A stretch of 64,000 bases of DNA from Eutypella sp. D-1 (taxonomy: Eukaryota; Ascomycota; Sordariomycetes; Xylariales; Diatrypaceae). The translations under genes and the position numbers were made by a program. The stretch is from assembly GCA_023313575.1 (NCBI GenBank), contig JAJTTP010000010.1, positions 1,674,001 to 1,738,000 on the forward strand. Direction: 5' to 3'. Of the stretch, positions 54,501-64,000 are shown in pieces (position 1 is the stretch's first letter; each line of letters starts with the position of its first letter). Below the pieces are notes generated by a model that was not told the origin of the DNA, ran no database searches, and saw only the letters and a list, made by a program, of their open reading frames with translations.

Positions 54501-55295
54501 ATTTTCGACGACATTCAAGACATGGGCTTACTATCGGAAAGCACCCAACCTACACTATTCAAGAGAATACGACAATTTGATCCTTTCTTTGAGCTTCTCA
54601 TAACATCACCCTATGCATTGCCTTTGAGCGATCTTGGCGACCTAACAAAGTTCGATAAGGTCGTATCGGCAATTTCATTTCAACACGGGCTCATTCAAGC
54701 CCAGGCTGCTAGATTGTATATGCGTGGTGAAGAAGCCTACCCACCATTAGACACAAACGCTACGGTAATCAGAAACTTAATCGAGAAGATGAACAATACC
54801 GACCCCTACGCGGCCGAAGTGGAAGTTACGCGACACCGTCTTGTCCAAAACCCCGTTGTATCGAGGATCATCGAGGCCCTTCTCGGCACGATTCTTCTTC
54901 TCCATCTACTCCGGCACTTCCTGGGTCCCAGGCCAGACATTTTACCTCGAAGCCCTAGGTCCATCGCAAGCGGCCTGGCGTTCATCGCTGGCGGGAACCT
55001 ATTCGACTTCCTAACCGCAGAGCGTATCAAAGACGTGGAAGACTTGGATGAATTCGCAAGAAATGAGATCTTCGATGGCCGGGTGGCATGGCTTGGCTGG
55101 AAGGAATGCAGCGACGCGCAAGGCCAACTTGCCGCGCGTTACGGGATCTGGATCCTGACGCCGGAAGAGGTTGCCGAGGCGAAGGACAGGCAGAAGAGGG
55201 AGCAGGAGGCACTGAAGAATCAGCAGGAGGGTGAAGCTGAGGATCATGGACTGGCAGCCAGACTCAGGAGGTTTCGGCTCCGCGGACTCAGGTGA
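51600..55295 (+). CDS. DUF3433-family large membrane protein
   Basis: An uninterrupted frame of 1231 residues. The family hallmark occurs twice. Near the N-terminus: WRPFWLRPVVLSSFGVIFLL with following helices, YIPTAVATVLAAAWFRVVFQ, ILLDYTSMSQPKALLKALKI and AVLLSVMGSLFLQLVVVLST. Near the middle: FLRPFASYSVAAFLGSLILL, LAFGILALCLRSIEFELRTL and YCSLAATITTLVASLLTIFL. Each is followed by a large extracytoplasmic domain rich in NxS/T glycosylation sequons. A C-terminal helix (IIEALLGTILLLHLLRHFLG) precedes a charged Glu/Lys/Arg tail. The function is unknown; the topology suggests a plasma-membrane or vacuolar protein. The start lies almost at the first helix, so a disordered N-terminal exon, common in relatives, may be missing. 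Third codon positions are much less GC-rich than in the phosphatase or GCP4 genes. Confidence 0.85.
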   Translation: MGPSWRPFWLRPVVLSSFGVIFLLLAVSLEMLLWTSDKNNGLVTSRPELEYMWTYIPTAVATVLAAAWFRVVFQAQETAPWRRLLSGLPIKAEDSILLDYTSMSQPKALLKALKIRDWAVLLSVMGSLFLQLVVVLSTKLFSLTWTEVELKHHPIILETEFQRNSSNLTTAGTIDYYTVSGLFSGSLSYPAGTTSEFAYQSIYSQDSINTELRATVDGFVADLECKDASISLDSWEVAYEHRGSDYINVTVASQNCLLKTHFNVSFMAWLGDQPLSQTSEINNAVHFSRQLIGHCDNNIDDLDDGRIVFISGLVNYTSRLAIDGTNVKAVPDSIRLVRSAQAVCKMIYRTPRLNIVQNGTTAPSVSQATYPPANQGLNLHPWSIMEALMSSIPHLLTMGFEHVIVDKVAVDVDRFALNLLRSGVPVTVELLYQDQFLMDLISRYYKTFAAQLVARSLMQPVSIESTGSAKTNTYRLSINRTTCRTLTVLFSLLTVICLISSNFKPQVSAFPYSLSRILGLAATYNTWSGIINESISILSPLNDKEFRTAILATDKLFGNKSSAGKGLNRAIVAQPRATQQQIDPRTILARQQFRLNNICPAFLRPFASYSVAAFLGSLILLIELMLHKSLLHEGLGSVDSDDILHYGITISFALAFGILALCLRSIEFELRTLAPYQSMKGLAVPKASINLDLLNKTVPRIILSEIRSSSYCSLAATITTLVASLLTIFLTPMFQATRESNKSAVQLPSMASLYDPHVNSTNEKAPSISQVTLEGLTSSLILRKNLSYPQFTYENLAFLPTAFENQAGDTDDSNFQDGDLGRVHATLPAVRTNLTCTPYSLSIIRCDPCDLETQYDPFRGAWDCLNGPDINNVTDMNRAIVDLNRSEHIFGRTASTDFCGHYFTWGRIERTPEGGVKLNAASIYCNETAEMLDVHTTFTSPNLLIDPAYPPQPDELSTQGSTMRYRKIFDDIQDMGLLSESTQPTLFKRIRQFDPFFELLITSPYALPLSDLGDLTKFDKVVSAISFQHGLIQAQAARLYMRGEEAYPPLDTNATVIRNLIEKMNNTDPYAAEVEVTRHRLVQNPVVSRIIEALLGTILLLHLLRHFLGPRPDILPRSPRSIASGLAFIAGGNLFDFLTAERIKDVEDLDEFARNEIFDGRVAWLGWKECSDAQGQLAARYGIWILTPEEVAEAKDRQKREQEALKNQQEGEAEDHGLAARLRRFRLRGLR

Positions 55296-58200
55296 AAACC
55301 GGAGTTAGTCGGTGTGCGGAGCGGAACCAAACAGCCAGGACGGATATGAAGGGGTTTCCTTAGTATCTAGGACGTTGGCTTGATCCTTTGAAGTGTATCA
55401 AGAGTCATGTTTATTCCCTTTTCTCTATGTAGGTATATACTGTATTCCATATTAGTTATGTCGTGGTCCGGAAGTGCTGAAGACTTGGGACAAGTCGAAC
55501 TTAGCATGTAAGTTGCGGAACCTAGCCGTTTAGCCGCTGCGGCTGTGCCGCATGCGCGCTATAACTACGGTGAGGCTCAAGCAGAAGTGAACATTAACGT
55601 CAAACCGCCTAAACAGATCTTATTAGCAAATACTTATGTCGAATTTATTTCGACGCATATAGTTCGCAATGCAAGATTTTACTAGGACCCGTCGTATCCC
55701 GGCAACTGCTTGCATCTCTGTGTATCTATCTATGCACGCACCAGTACTGAAATATGCTAGCACTTCGCAGAACCAGATAACCCGCATCAGTGGTCCGTAG
55801 ATCCTAGCCGATTTTCTCCACTCCCACCCAGATCTCGCAGGGGTGAAGAAAGCTTAGCCAGAGCCATACCCATGAATATGAATGCCTCCCTGCTTAAGGC
55901 ATCATGCGCTCTGTGTGCGTGCACGAACCTTCGTAGAACCGTCGGGAAACTCGTCGTACAAGTCGAATATGATAGAGAACCAAAGGAGGGGTGAGGGGAG
56001 GGCGCCAGGGCCCATAGTGAATGTTGAACTACTTACATACTACATGTCAGTTGGGAATTACCAGTTGTGATTATGTCGGTGAGATCCTCACGGCGACTAG
56101 CGACGAAGGTTTTTAACTGCCTATTTGAGCGGGCCCTCCTGCCACCCCTATTTCCTATTTCGCACGCATCCCCTCTCCCACCCTCTCACAATAACCACAC
56201 TTAGGTAAACAGGCATAAACGTGCGTGGTGAGAGGCGAAAGCGGTAAGATTGATAAATTACAAGAGGTCGGTCGGTCGACCGGGAAATGAACGTAGGAGC
56301 AGTGGCGCTCAGCGCTTATGTAGCTAGCGAGTTACATGATGACATCTTACGGCTGTCGGCTCCCTCAGACGTTAGGTAAATAAGTAATTAACTACTCTAA
56401 GTAGAGTGGTGTCTAGCCGCGTCGCGCCAATAGGGGTCGTAGACGGAAACGCCACGGATGGTTCTAGGTAGTGTGCGCGGGCGGCCGGAGGGCTACGCAT
56501 CCGTCTCTTTGGGTAGCGGATAGCGAACGAGCTAGTGACCGGCCCTTCAATTCGGCGACCTCAACGCGATCCGACGGACGTAACACGAACACGTCTGCCG
56601 GAGGAGGTAGTTGGGTTGTTCTGATGTGCCGGATTGGACCAACACAGTAATGATGCACGCGTAACCCCAAGGTACCTCGCGCAGAGACCTGCACCGCGCA
56701 ATGCTGCAAGTTGCTACGTGGTAAGCATCGATCGCACTAGTTATAGTCACGATAGTCTGTTCAAATAAGGGGATTGATAGCCAGTCTACCTGCCTGGGCG
56801 GGTAAGGTTTTTTCTTCTTCCCCTCAACATAGTATGTTTCTCCATGCGATAGATCGGAGATCTCGCGGCCCTAGGATCGAAGATCTTTCCCGCCGGGCTA
56901 CCAACTACTTAGTTGGAACTATCCTGCCTTCTTTCCTCTTCTTTGTCCTGCCTAATTTGGTCTATTGAAAGAGTCGCAGCGAGTGCCATCCATGTCTGAG
57001 TTGGAAGTTGTTGCCTATCAAGCCTCTCCCGAACTGTCTCTTCTTTGTTGTTTCTCAACTTGCTGGCTGTTTGGCCTGGCTTGGCTCACGTCCATTCAGT
57101 CATTTTACTCTAACCCAGCAGTCCCATCTCCTACGGTGCACTACTAGATGCACGCTGCAGGAGAGGATACAGGAAATGGATGATGGTGATGTGGTAGAAT
57201 GTATTGATGCACAAATGAACGGGGTAGAGCGAAAACGCCACCCTTTTCGTTGCTCCTGGGTTGGGACCGAATCTCAACGTCCGCAAACTCCGTCGTCCCG
57301 GATGTCTCTAATAACTGTCCTTTCTGCATGCAGCTGATCAGACGGGTAATAGTGACCTAGTAATACGAGAAAGTAAGCAGCGACAAGTAAGTAATAGCGA
57401 CTGAGTCTAGCGCGCAGTGAGCAATGCATAGGGGGAATTGAAGTCTGAGGTTGAAACATAGCGGGAAGCCAACACCTTCCTTCCTCTTTCCCTTCCCGTA
57501 TTTCGCATCTGTACTCTCCATCCCCCTTTATCCATTGATCATTTTGTTTCCTACTCGCGCACCGCGTGGATGGATGGGATGGAATAGTTAGAAATTTGAT
57601 TGTGACGGATCATAAAGGGAGCATGTACCCGTTATGCAGGTACACCGATTCTATAGAAACAAAAACGTCCATGACTCGATTTGATCCGAAAAATGTGACC
57701 GTGGCGTTCCCCCCCTGTCCCCCCTTATGAGAGGAAGCGTTTTTTTTTCTTTCCTGCAAGCCTGGCTTTCCCAAATCCGACCAATGATCTATCGGACTAG
57801 CTTGCTTAAATACTCTAACTACGAGTCGTAGCTGGGTATGCGGCACTGCGTCGTTTGGTGTGGTTTTTTTTTCTTGCTCCTCTATTAGCCCGTTAGGCTA
57901 CACTAGAGAGCTCAGGCACCTACCTACCTCTAATAAGCTGGTTGCTGGCATACGCAGTAAGGTAGCAGCAGACTAACAGGCGGATACCCGCGGCGTTGCC
58001 CATGATGCAAGTGGTGATGAAGCCAAGCGAACATCTTCATTTTCCAGGCGGCGAATCTTTTTCCTCTACTACTTCTTGCTAATCCCCCACAAAGGCCAAT
58101 AATGGATGGCTTTTCACCCCCCTTGAAACATCAATTCGCATCTACTACCTATGAACCGTTGGTTGATTTTGCACTTGTCATACAATGTGTGCGTGCGATG

Positions 58201-59755
58201 CGGCCTTTTTTTTCCATATAGAGTTATTAGGGTTGCGGGAGCCGCCGCCGGATCTAAAAAGAATATGCGTGTCCCTTACATTATCCGTACACCCTCACAC
58301 ATCCATACATCCATACATACATACACTTTGGAAGGAAGTCCTTGCCGGGATGTTGGATTGACGGATTACAAAGTTGCGTGTACCGGACTCGTGTGGGTGG
58401 GGTGTTGGTGGCGTGGTAATAAGCCTCCTTTTCTTTTCGCTGCATGGCTGATAAAAAGTACATGAGAGAGAAGGAAAGGAAGGAAAGAAAACGGATAGGC
58501 TGATAATTGTAAGTGAGAACGAGGTGTTCATTTGCTTCATCTTATTCTTGTGATAGCTACCTATATCTACCAGACTATCTACGTAGGTCTATATAGGATG
58601 ATGATACCTCTCTCCAGCTTACATGCCTACCAATGTGTCCGCGTAGTTTGGTATTCGGGTACATATGTAGAAATTGACAGCTACTACCTAGATTCACTTG
58701 ATTGGATCGAGAGCTAAAACCTTCGCAAGCCACCAAAACCTATCTATGCACTCATTCGTGTAGGTAGGAATTCCTCGAGATTACTTGATTACGTCTGCCA
58801 CACCTTTTTCGCCAAGACCCCCTTGCCCGGCTTTTCCGGATCGGGTAGCTGTGCCTGTCGATGATCATCCCGACAACCCTCCCATGGGATGAAAAGAATG
58901 GGAAGGATGTCAGGATGTGTATATGGATTGCCCGCGTTCCTGATGATCTTCCTCACGTGTGTGTGTGTGAGTGATATGCGACATGTACTTCAGAATTGAT
59001 AAGCAGTTTGGTCAAGAGGGGGCAGGAGGTTGATAGAATTGAAGGTTTGTGATTATTAGTGAACAGCACCTGCTGCTGTTGTAGACTGATCGATTGACTT
59101 TCGTTTCCAATAACCATTATACCCAATTCCATCGTCTTCCAATTGTGCTGATCCTGGCTCGTATGTACTATGCTGCTCCTAAATCAACGTTTTTTTCCCC
59201 CCGTGATGCCTCTATGTAAATTTGCCGACCATAAATTATTTGCCTTTGGCCCGTTAAGTTCCTGGGTTCCGACGAACCTATCCTAAAAATAAAATCTCCC
59301 GCCGCTTTGCGCGGACTAGATCGAATAAGAAAAAGTTCGGTATCCGATATGGCGAAAGAATTGACCGCTCTATATTACACGCCTGATCTAATCGTTCTTG
59401 TCGTAGAATGCTTTGATTTTGTTCTTTTTTGTCCGCGGCGCGTATAGACAGTGTCGAATTCGAACTTTGATAAATAATAGCAAAATAATCCAATGGCAGA
59501 TTCGCATACTCGGCATATGCGACCCCACAAGGAGTTGCCTGCTAATTCATAATGCTGTGCCAATATGTGCTTGCAAAATTCTGTTGCCCATCTTATCTCC
59601 TGAAAACGCCGTCCTGGTATCTCGGAAAAAGTAATGCAGTGACCCAAATGGTGTGTGAAACCCATCAGCCGGGAAAAAAATCATGCTCATCGTCAATTGC
59701 CGCTTCAACGACGGTCCTCCGCAACTCAATGGTAGAACCCCAGTGTGCCAATTAC
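55296..59755. other. Long intergenic region
   Basis: A 4.5 kb stretch without a supported gene between the DUF3433 gene and the 3' end of the WSC gene. It holds scattered TACCTA motifs (about 57917-57930), short CATA repeats around 58300-58322 and GTGTGT near 58959-58970. All open frames are below 110 codons and unconvincing. Confidence 0.55.
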
Positions 59756-61162
59756 TCAATCGTCGTCGGGGTCGGGATTTGTCGTCCGTAGGACCTTTCT
59801 CGAGTAGTCGTGATTATCTTGAATGGTGTTGATGCTTTCGCGGCTCTTGTTTTCGCGGGTGTATAAGTTGCCGGCAAAAGGATCCATGCGAGGATCGTGA
59901 GGCATGATTCGACTGTTTCGGCGGTTTCCAGACAGCTGCTCGCTGTCCCATATCGACGCCATCTCGGTCCTCGGCGTGCTCATCATTCCGGCCGAACTAC
60001 CTCTCCCACTGTTCGATCTTTCCACCATCGCTTCCTGCTGGCGTCTTCTGCGACGCATCCACAAGAGGACTCCGATGGCTCCGAGGATGGCTACGAATCC
60101 CAGCACTCCTACGGCAATACCAACAGCCGTTCCCGTCGGAATACCGCTCTTTTCCTTCTCTGGTACTCCTTGAGCATCGGCAGAATCGGTCGGATCCGTG
60201 CCCTGGCTAGCGGTAGGGGCGACGGTAATAGTTTGCACCTGAGTGGCGCCACCGGCAGTGACGGTCTGGACGGAAGTAATTGGTTCGTCAGTTGGGGGAT
60301 CAGGAGCTGTCGTCGTGGTCTGCCATAAAATATTAGTCTCATCGTTAATGGATTTCGAGTTGATATGCCATACGCGGCACCACGAATAAAACTAGTCATA
60401 CAGAAGTGATCAAGGTAGTAGAGGTAGAGGTAGAGGAGGTAGGTGGAGTGGTCTTGGTCTCGTCGATTGTACTCGGGGCAACAGTGACTGTGCCCAGCAC
60501 AGTCGTAGTGACTTCCTACTCCGAAGAATGCTGTTAAAATAATGTCGTCTTCAGAAGCGGCAGCAAACATTCTGCTACTAGACCACACTGCTGGCGTAGC
60601 TGAGCCCTGGGAGATTCTTTTTTTTTCTTCGACGAGACCTTGTGCATGGGAGCGGGGCGAGGAGAAAGAGAGCGGAAAATTGCTGAACGTTGGGGCACTT
60701 ACCTTGGGACGACCAGTCGTCGTAGGCGAAGAAGAACCGGCGCCTTTAGTTGAAGTTGGAGACTTGCCCAGAGCCATGTATCCCCATAGCCCGTTACCAC
60801 CACAGGTATCATCTGGGAAACCTGGGCAGGAATCGCTGCACTCGCTGACATCCGAGAGGGTTGACTTGGCAGGCTCGACATTGCTACACCAACAATTATT
60901 CCCTTTCACAATAGCGAATGAAAATCCCTTGCAAGTATCATGGCAAAGACCATCGGATTGCCATGTATCGAAAGCTTTCAAAGGTCATAGGTGTCAGCAA
61001 GAGCATACTACCATGGCCGCGGGTTAGCTTACTAGGGTCTGATGTTGCAGTATTAATGTTGGCACATAAGTCCATAGGGATAGACGGCGCGCCAGACGTA
61101 AGTCTGGCCATTAAGGCGACGACAACCGCTAGAAGCGGTGTCTTTATTTTTGAGAGAGCCAT
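59756..61162 (-). CDS. WSC-domain cell-wall stress sensor
   Basis: Four exons on the minus strand (61162-61033, 60974-60703, 60515-60402, 60319-59756), phases consistent, give 359 residues. A signal peptide (KTPLLAVVVALMARLTSGAP) is followed by a WSC domain with the expected eight cysteines: DLCANIN, GLCHDTCKGFSFAIVKGNNCWCSN, SECSDSCPGF and DTCGGNGLWGYMAL. A Ser/Thr-rich mucin-like stem comes next (TSSTSTSTTLITS, TTTTAPDPPTDEP). Then one transmembrane helix (TAVGIAVGVLGFVAILGAIG), an immediate basic stop-transfer RRRRRQQ, and a cytosolic tail with RMDPFAGNLYTRENKSRESI ending in NPDPDDD. Relatives (Wsc1-like sensors) report cell-wall stress to Rho1 and the cell-integrity MAP kinase pathway. 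Confidence 0.9.
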
Positions 61163-64000
61163 CGTGGGCGCAAAACTGGATGTGTAGAATCTGGGTTTAG
61201 AGTTAGTCGGGATTTTCATCGAGTTGTGATGATGAGTGCTCGAGCGTCGACTAGGCACTGATGCCGAGGTAGATCAATAGATAAACATGACAAGGTGTAG
61301 AGAGTTTGAAAGACAGAAAATTTTGGCTGCAGCGAAGAACGATCGGGGCCAACTAACTGTGATCGAATGCCACAGATGGCAACGAAAGTGGACCGACAGA
61401 TCAACAGATATCCAAATAGGTTACTGCAAGATTTACACGGAGCTGAGCGTGTTCCCGAGTGCGACGGCCATGACCAAGTTGAAGTGGATACACGTCCGAT
61501 GGAGAATACGGGGAGACGGACAGAAACGGAGTGAGAGAAGATATGTATGTATGTAGTAGACAGAGGAAGGCGAGCGAATGTGTGTGTGGTTGGCCAAGAG
61601 AAGATCACACAAAGAAAGTGGTTTGAGCGAGTGACAGGCTGACAGCGGTTGTTGCTAAGAACCACTGGACCCGTTGACGAGACCGACCAGACCAGACCAG
61701 ACCGAGGTCTTTGCTCACCTCTCACCTCTCTTATTACTTGCTCTCCCGAGATCTCTCACCCACTCACGGTATTGATGCCCAAACGAATTACCGTCACCGT
61801 CGTGGTCGTGCACAGCATATACACGTTCACACACAGTCGGGGTGGGCGGGTAAGAAAAAAGAGAGGGCAAAAAAGAAGAAGAGAAGGGGAGGGGAAAGAA
61901 AATAGGGCAAGGAGTAAGAAAGGTAGAAAAAAAAAGAGAGAGAGGAATAATAAAAAAACACTATACCTTAAGGAAACGCGAAGCGAAGGAATGAGGTGGA
62001 AATGGGACTTGTCCAGGGTGTAAGTGAACCGGAGAGAGAGGACTTAAGGAAAGGAACCTGGTAAGACTAAAATGAAAAAAGAGATAGACACCTTTGGGCC
62101 ATGCAGCCGGGAGAGCTGGAATAACAACTAATGTAGCTGGTAGAGAAGTGATTACAGGGATTCCCTACGATGTACCGTACAAGGATCACATGGGTTGCAG
62201 GGATTATCGCGATTACGGGCGCTGCCAGCCAGCCAACCAGTTAGCGTTAGAATACTTGGATACCAGCCGCTGCCAAGACCGATCGGACGGTAGGTGGGTA
62301 CGAAGTACGAAGAGGAAGAGGTCCGGGTATAGGTATCTAAGTATAAGTATACGGAGTACTCAGAGGAGGTAGGTATCTTCCAACATACAAGGCACCTGGC
62401 CAGGGCAGAGCAGGGCAGGGCGGGCGTAGTTGGCAGGTGAAAGAGCCCCCTTCAGAGCAGGTAATCAGTGTAGGTATGCAGCAGCTACATGTATTTCGGC
62501 GTTCGCGTCTATCTATGTAAATATCTTCAAGGCTGTTCACAACCTTCGGGTGGGTTTGTTCAAGTTCCCAGAGGTTGCAGGTGGGTTGCTGGGTTAAGCC
62601 CGTAGCGGATACCCAAAATACCTACCTAGGCTAGGAAGCTATATTCAGGTGTCTATTTCCGCCTGATATGTACCGGGGCTACGTAAGTTTCCATGGATGT
62701 AATAGTCCATTCTCTTTGTTCCAACTCCTTGTTTTTCTTTTCTTTTCTTCTAGAAAGTAGCTATTTCTAGGTTACTGGAGTACTTAAAACAAGTATGAAT
62801 CGGGCAGATGCAAGATTGGCGAAGGCGCCGAGTCCAAATACGAGACAGCGTTTTTGGAAGAATGAGCGAAAAAAAAAAACCTGGCAGAGCGGCAGATCGG
62901 ATGATATATGTTTATAAATACCCCCGAAACGTCCTTTTCAACCTCTTGGGTTTTTATTCCAAGGCAGACATACCTAGGTAGATATGCCAATTGGCATCTT
63001 CGCTTCGTATAGATTCGCACACTAACAATTTCCATGGTTGATGATGTAATCCAGTGTTCAAGTCTTCAAGGCTCCCAGTAGGTAAGTATTTATGTATAGG
63101 CTACTTACATGTATGTGGTTTAAATAGTATGTGTTCTCCACATGACTGTTTGGTACGTCGTACTTCGTACTTGGTAAACAATTCAGCTCGAACATTTGCT
63201 TCTACACCTTAAATCGTGATGGTGAAATAATAATGTTTTTTGGCTTTTACTATGGTACTTAGTATAATAACGATATGTAGCATTGGCAGCATGCCATGCC
63301 AACTTCACTATATCAGACATATCAATTTATTATCTCTATTTAAATCCCTCTTTCATGGAGGGGAATGGCCGACGCCGGACCATCGGCTTCTGCTTTATAA
63401 GAAAAAGCCGTATTCCCCGACCACCGACCACCGACCACCGACCAACCTCCTCTGGAAGCTGGAATGGAACATAATAGCGGTCGCGGCCGTATGCACTCGC
63501 CGCACAGGCATCCGGTCATGTCCGGCGCTCACTGAGAAGGTATCAGTCATCAGTTGCCAACCCGCAACAATTCGCCAGTTGCTTTGCTGTAAAAACGGGG
63601 TATGAGTGCCCCGGCCCATCATTACCCACGCATGTCTAGGTGTCATATGCAACAGCTATGTAGGGGCAGGTCAGCGAGACTTTGCCTATGCGGTAAGGAT
63701 CTACTTCTATACCTTCATACTTGGAGGTTATATCTATGGTCATGGTTCTAAATGGTTCTGTTATAATAGTTCAGGCGTGTAATGGTCTAGAACGCACGAT
63801 TGATAAGGAAGAGAGGCGGGCTAAGGTATAAGACGGTGAACCATCGTTCTCACGACCTGGAGGAAGCGGCATCGCCAACTAGTATCTTAGATCTTGATAA
63901 AGAACGGCGCAAACCGCACACACACAACGAAGTGTCCTAGGAGATTGTCCCCCAGGTATGCATGCAGCTACTACGTAGTGGGCAAACTTTACATGGCTAT
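61163..64000. other. Upstream region of the WSC gene, otherwise empty
   Basis: A purine-rich tract at about 61855-61950 (pyrimidine-rich as read on the WSC coding strand) may belong to a distant promoter or leader. A short GACCA repeat is near 61680-61700. TACCTAGG motifs lie at about 62621 and 62972. No gene is supported to the end of the window. Confidence 0.55.

Overview
The window looks like nuclear DNA of a filamentous ascomycete (Pezizomycotina, most likely Sordariomycetes). The genes carry short introns of about 50-110 bp with GTAAGT-like donors, CTGAC/CTAAC-type branch sites and AG acceptors. They are widely spaced, and several families are fungal-only or strongly fungal: Zn2Cys6 regulator, WSC sensor, DUF3433, DUF6536, an SRPK-like kinase and a membrane-anchored histidine acid phosphatase. 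I found no bacterial operon structure, rRNA, CRISPR array or recognisable complete transposon. All exon boundaries were worked out by hand from reading frame, splice sites and family knowledge.

Layout. 1.6-16 kb is housekeeping-like and GC-rich in third codon positions: secreted RNase T2 (+), Sec62 translocon subunit (-), a CRIB-motif polyQ protein (+), a type II membrane histidine acid phosphatase/phytase (+) and a small membrane protein of the so-called acid-phosphatase-like family (+). 16-29 kb is a mixed, more accessory-looking block: DUF6536 multipass protein (-), a folylpolyglutamate-synthase-like enzyme with an altered P-loop (+), an intron-containing tRNA-Glu(CTC) (+), a very GC-rich SRPBCC-like protein (+), an SRPK-like kinase with C-terminal hydrophobic segments (-), a small unrecognised three-exon gene (+) and an aminoglycoside-phosphotransferase-fold kinase (-). 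30.7-33.3 kb holds a large Zn2Cys6 regulator (-).

33.3-42.3 kb is a 9 kb stretch with no gene I can support. It is full of short TACCTAGGTA-type palindromic motifs and simple repeats. 42.3-49.6 kb is core again: spartin/senescence-domain protein (+), gamma-tubulin complex protein GCP4 (+, with a stop-free intron of 60 nt) and a histidine phosphatase (-). 51.6-55.3 kb is one long intronless-looking DUF3433 membrane protein (+). After a 4.5 kb gap comes a WSC-domain cell-wall sensor (-, 59.8-61.2 kb), and the last 2.8 kb is non-coding as far as I can see.

I do not see a biosynthetic gene cluster or an obviously new multi-gene system. The items most worth following up are the FPGS-like enzyme with Gly in place of the P-loop Ser, the acidic Asp-run insertions in two neighbouring membrane proteins, the stop-free 3n intron in GCP4, the kinase with membrane segments, the unrecognised small three-exon gene, and the dispersed palindromic motif of the intergenic DNA.
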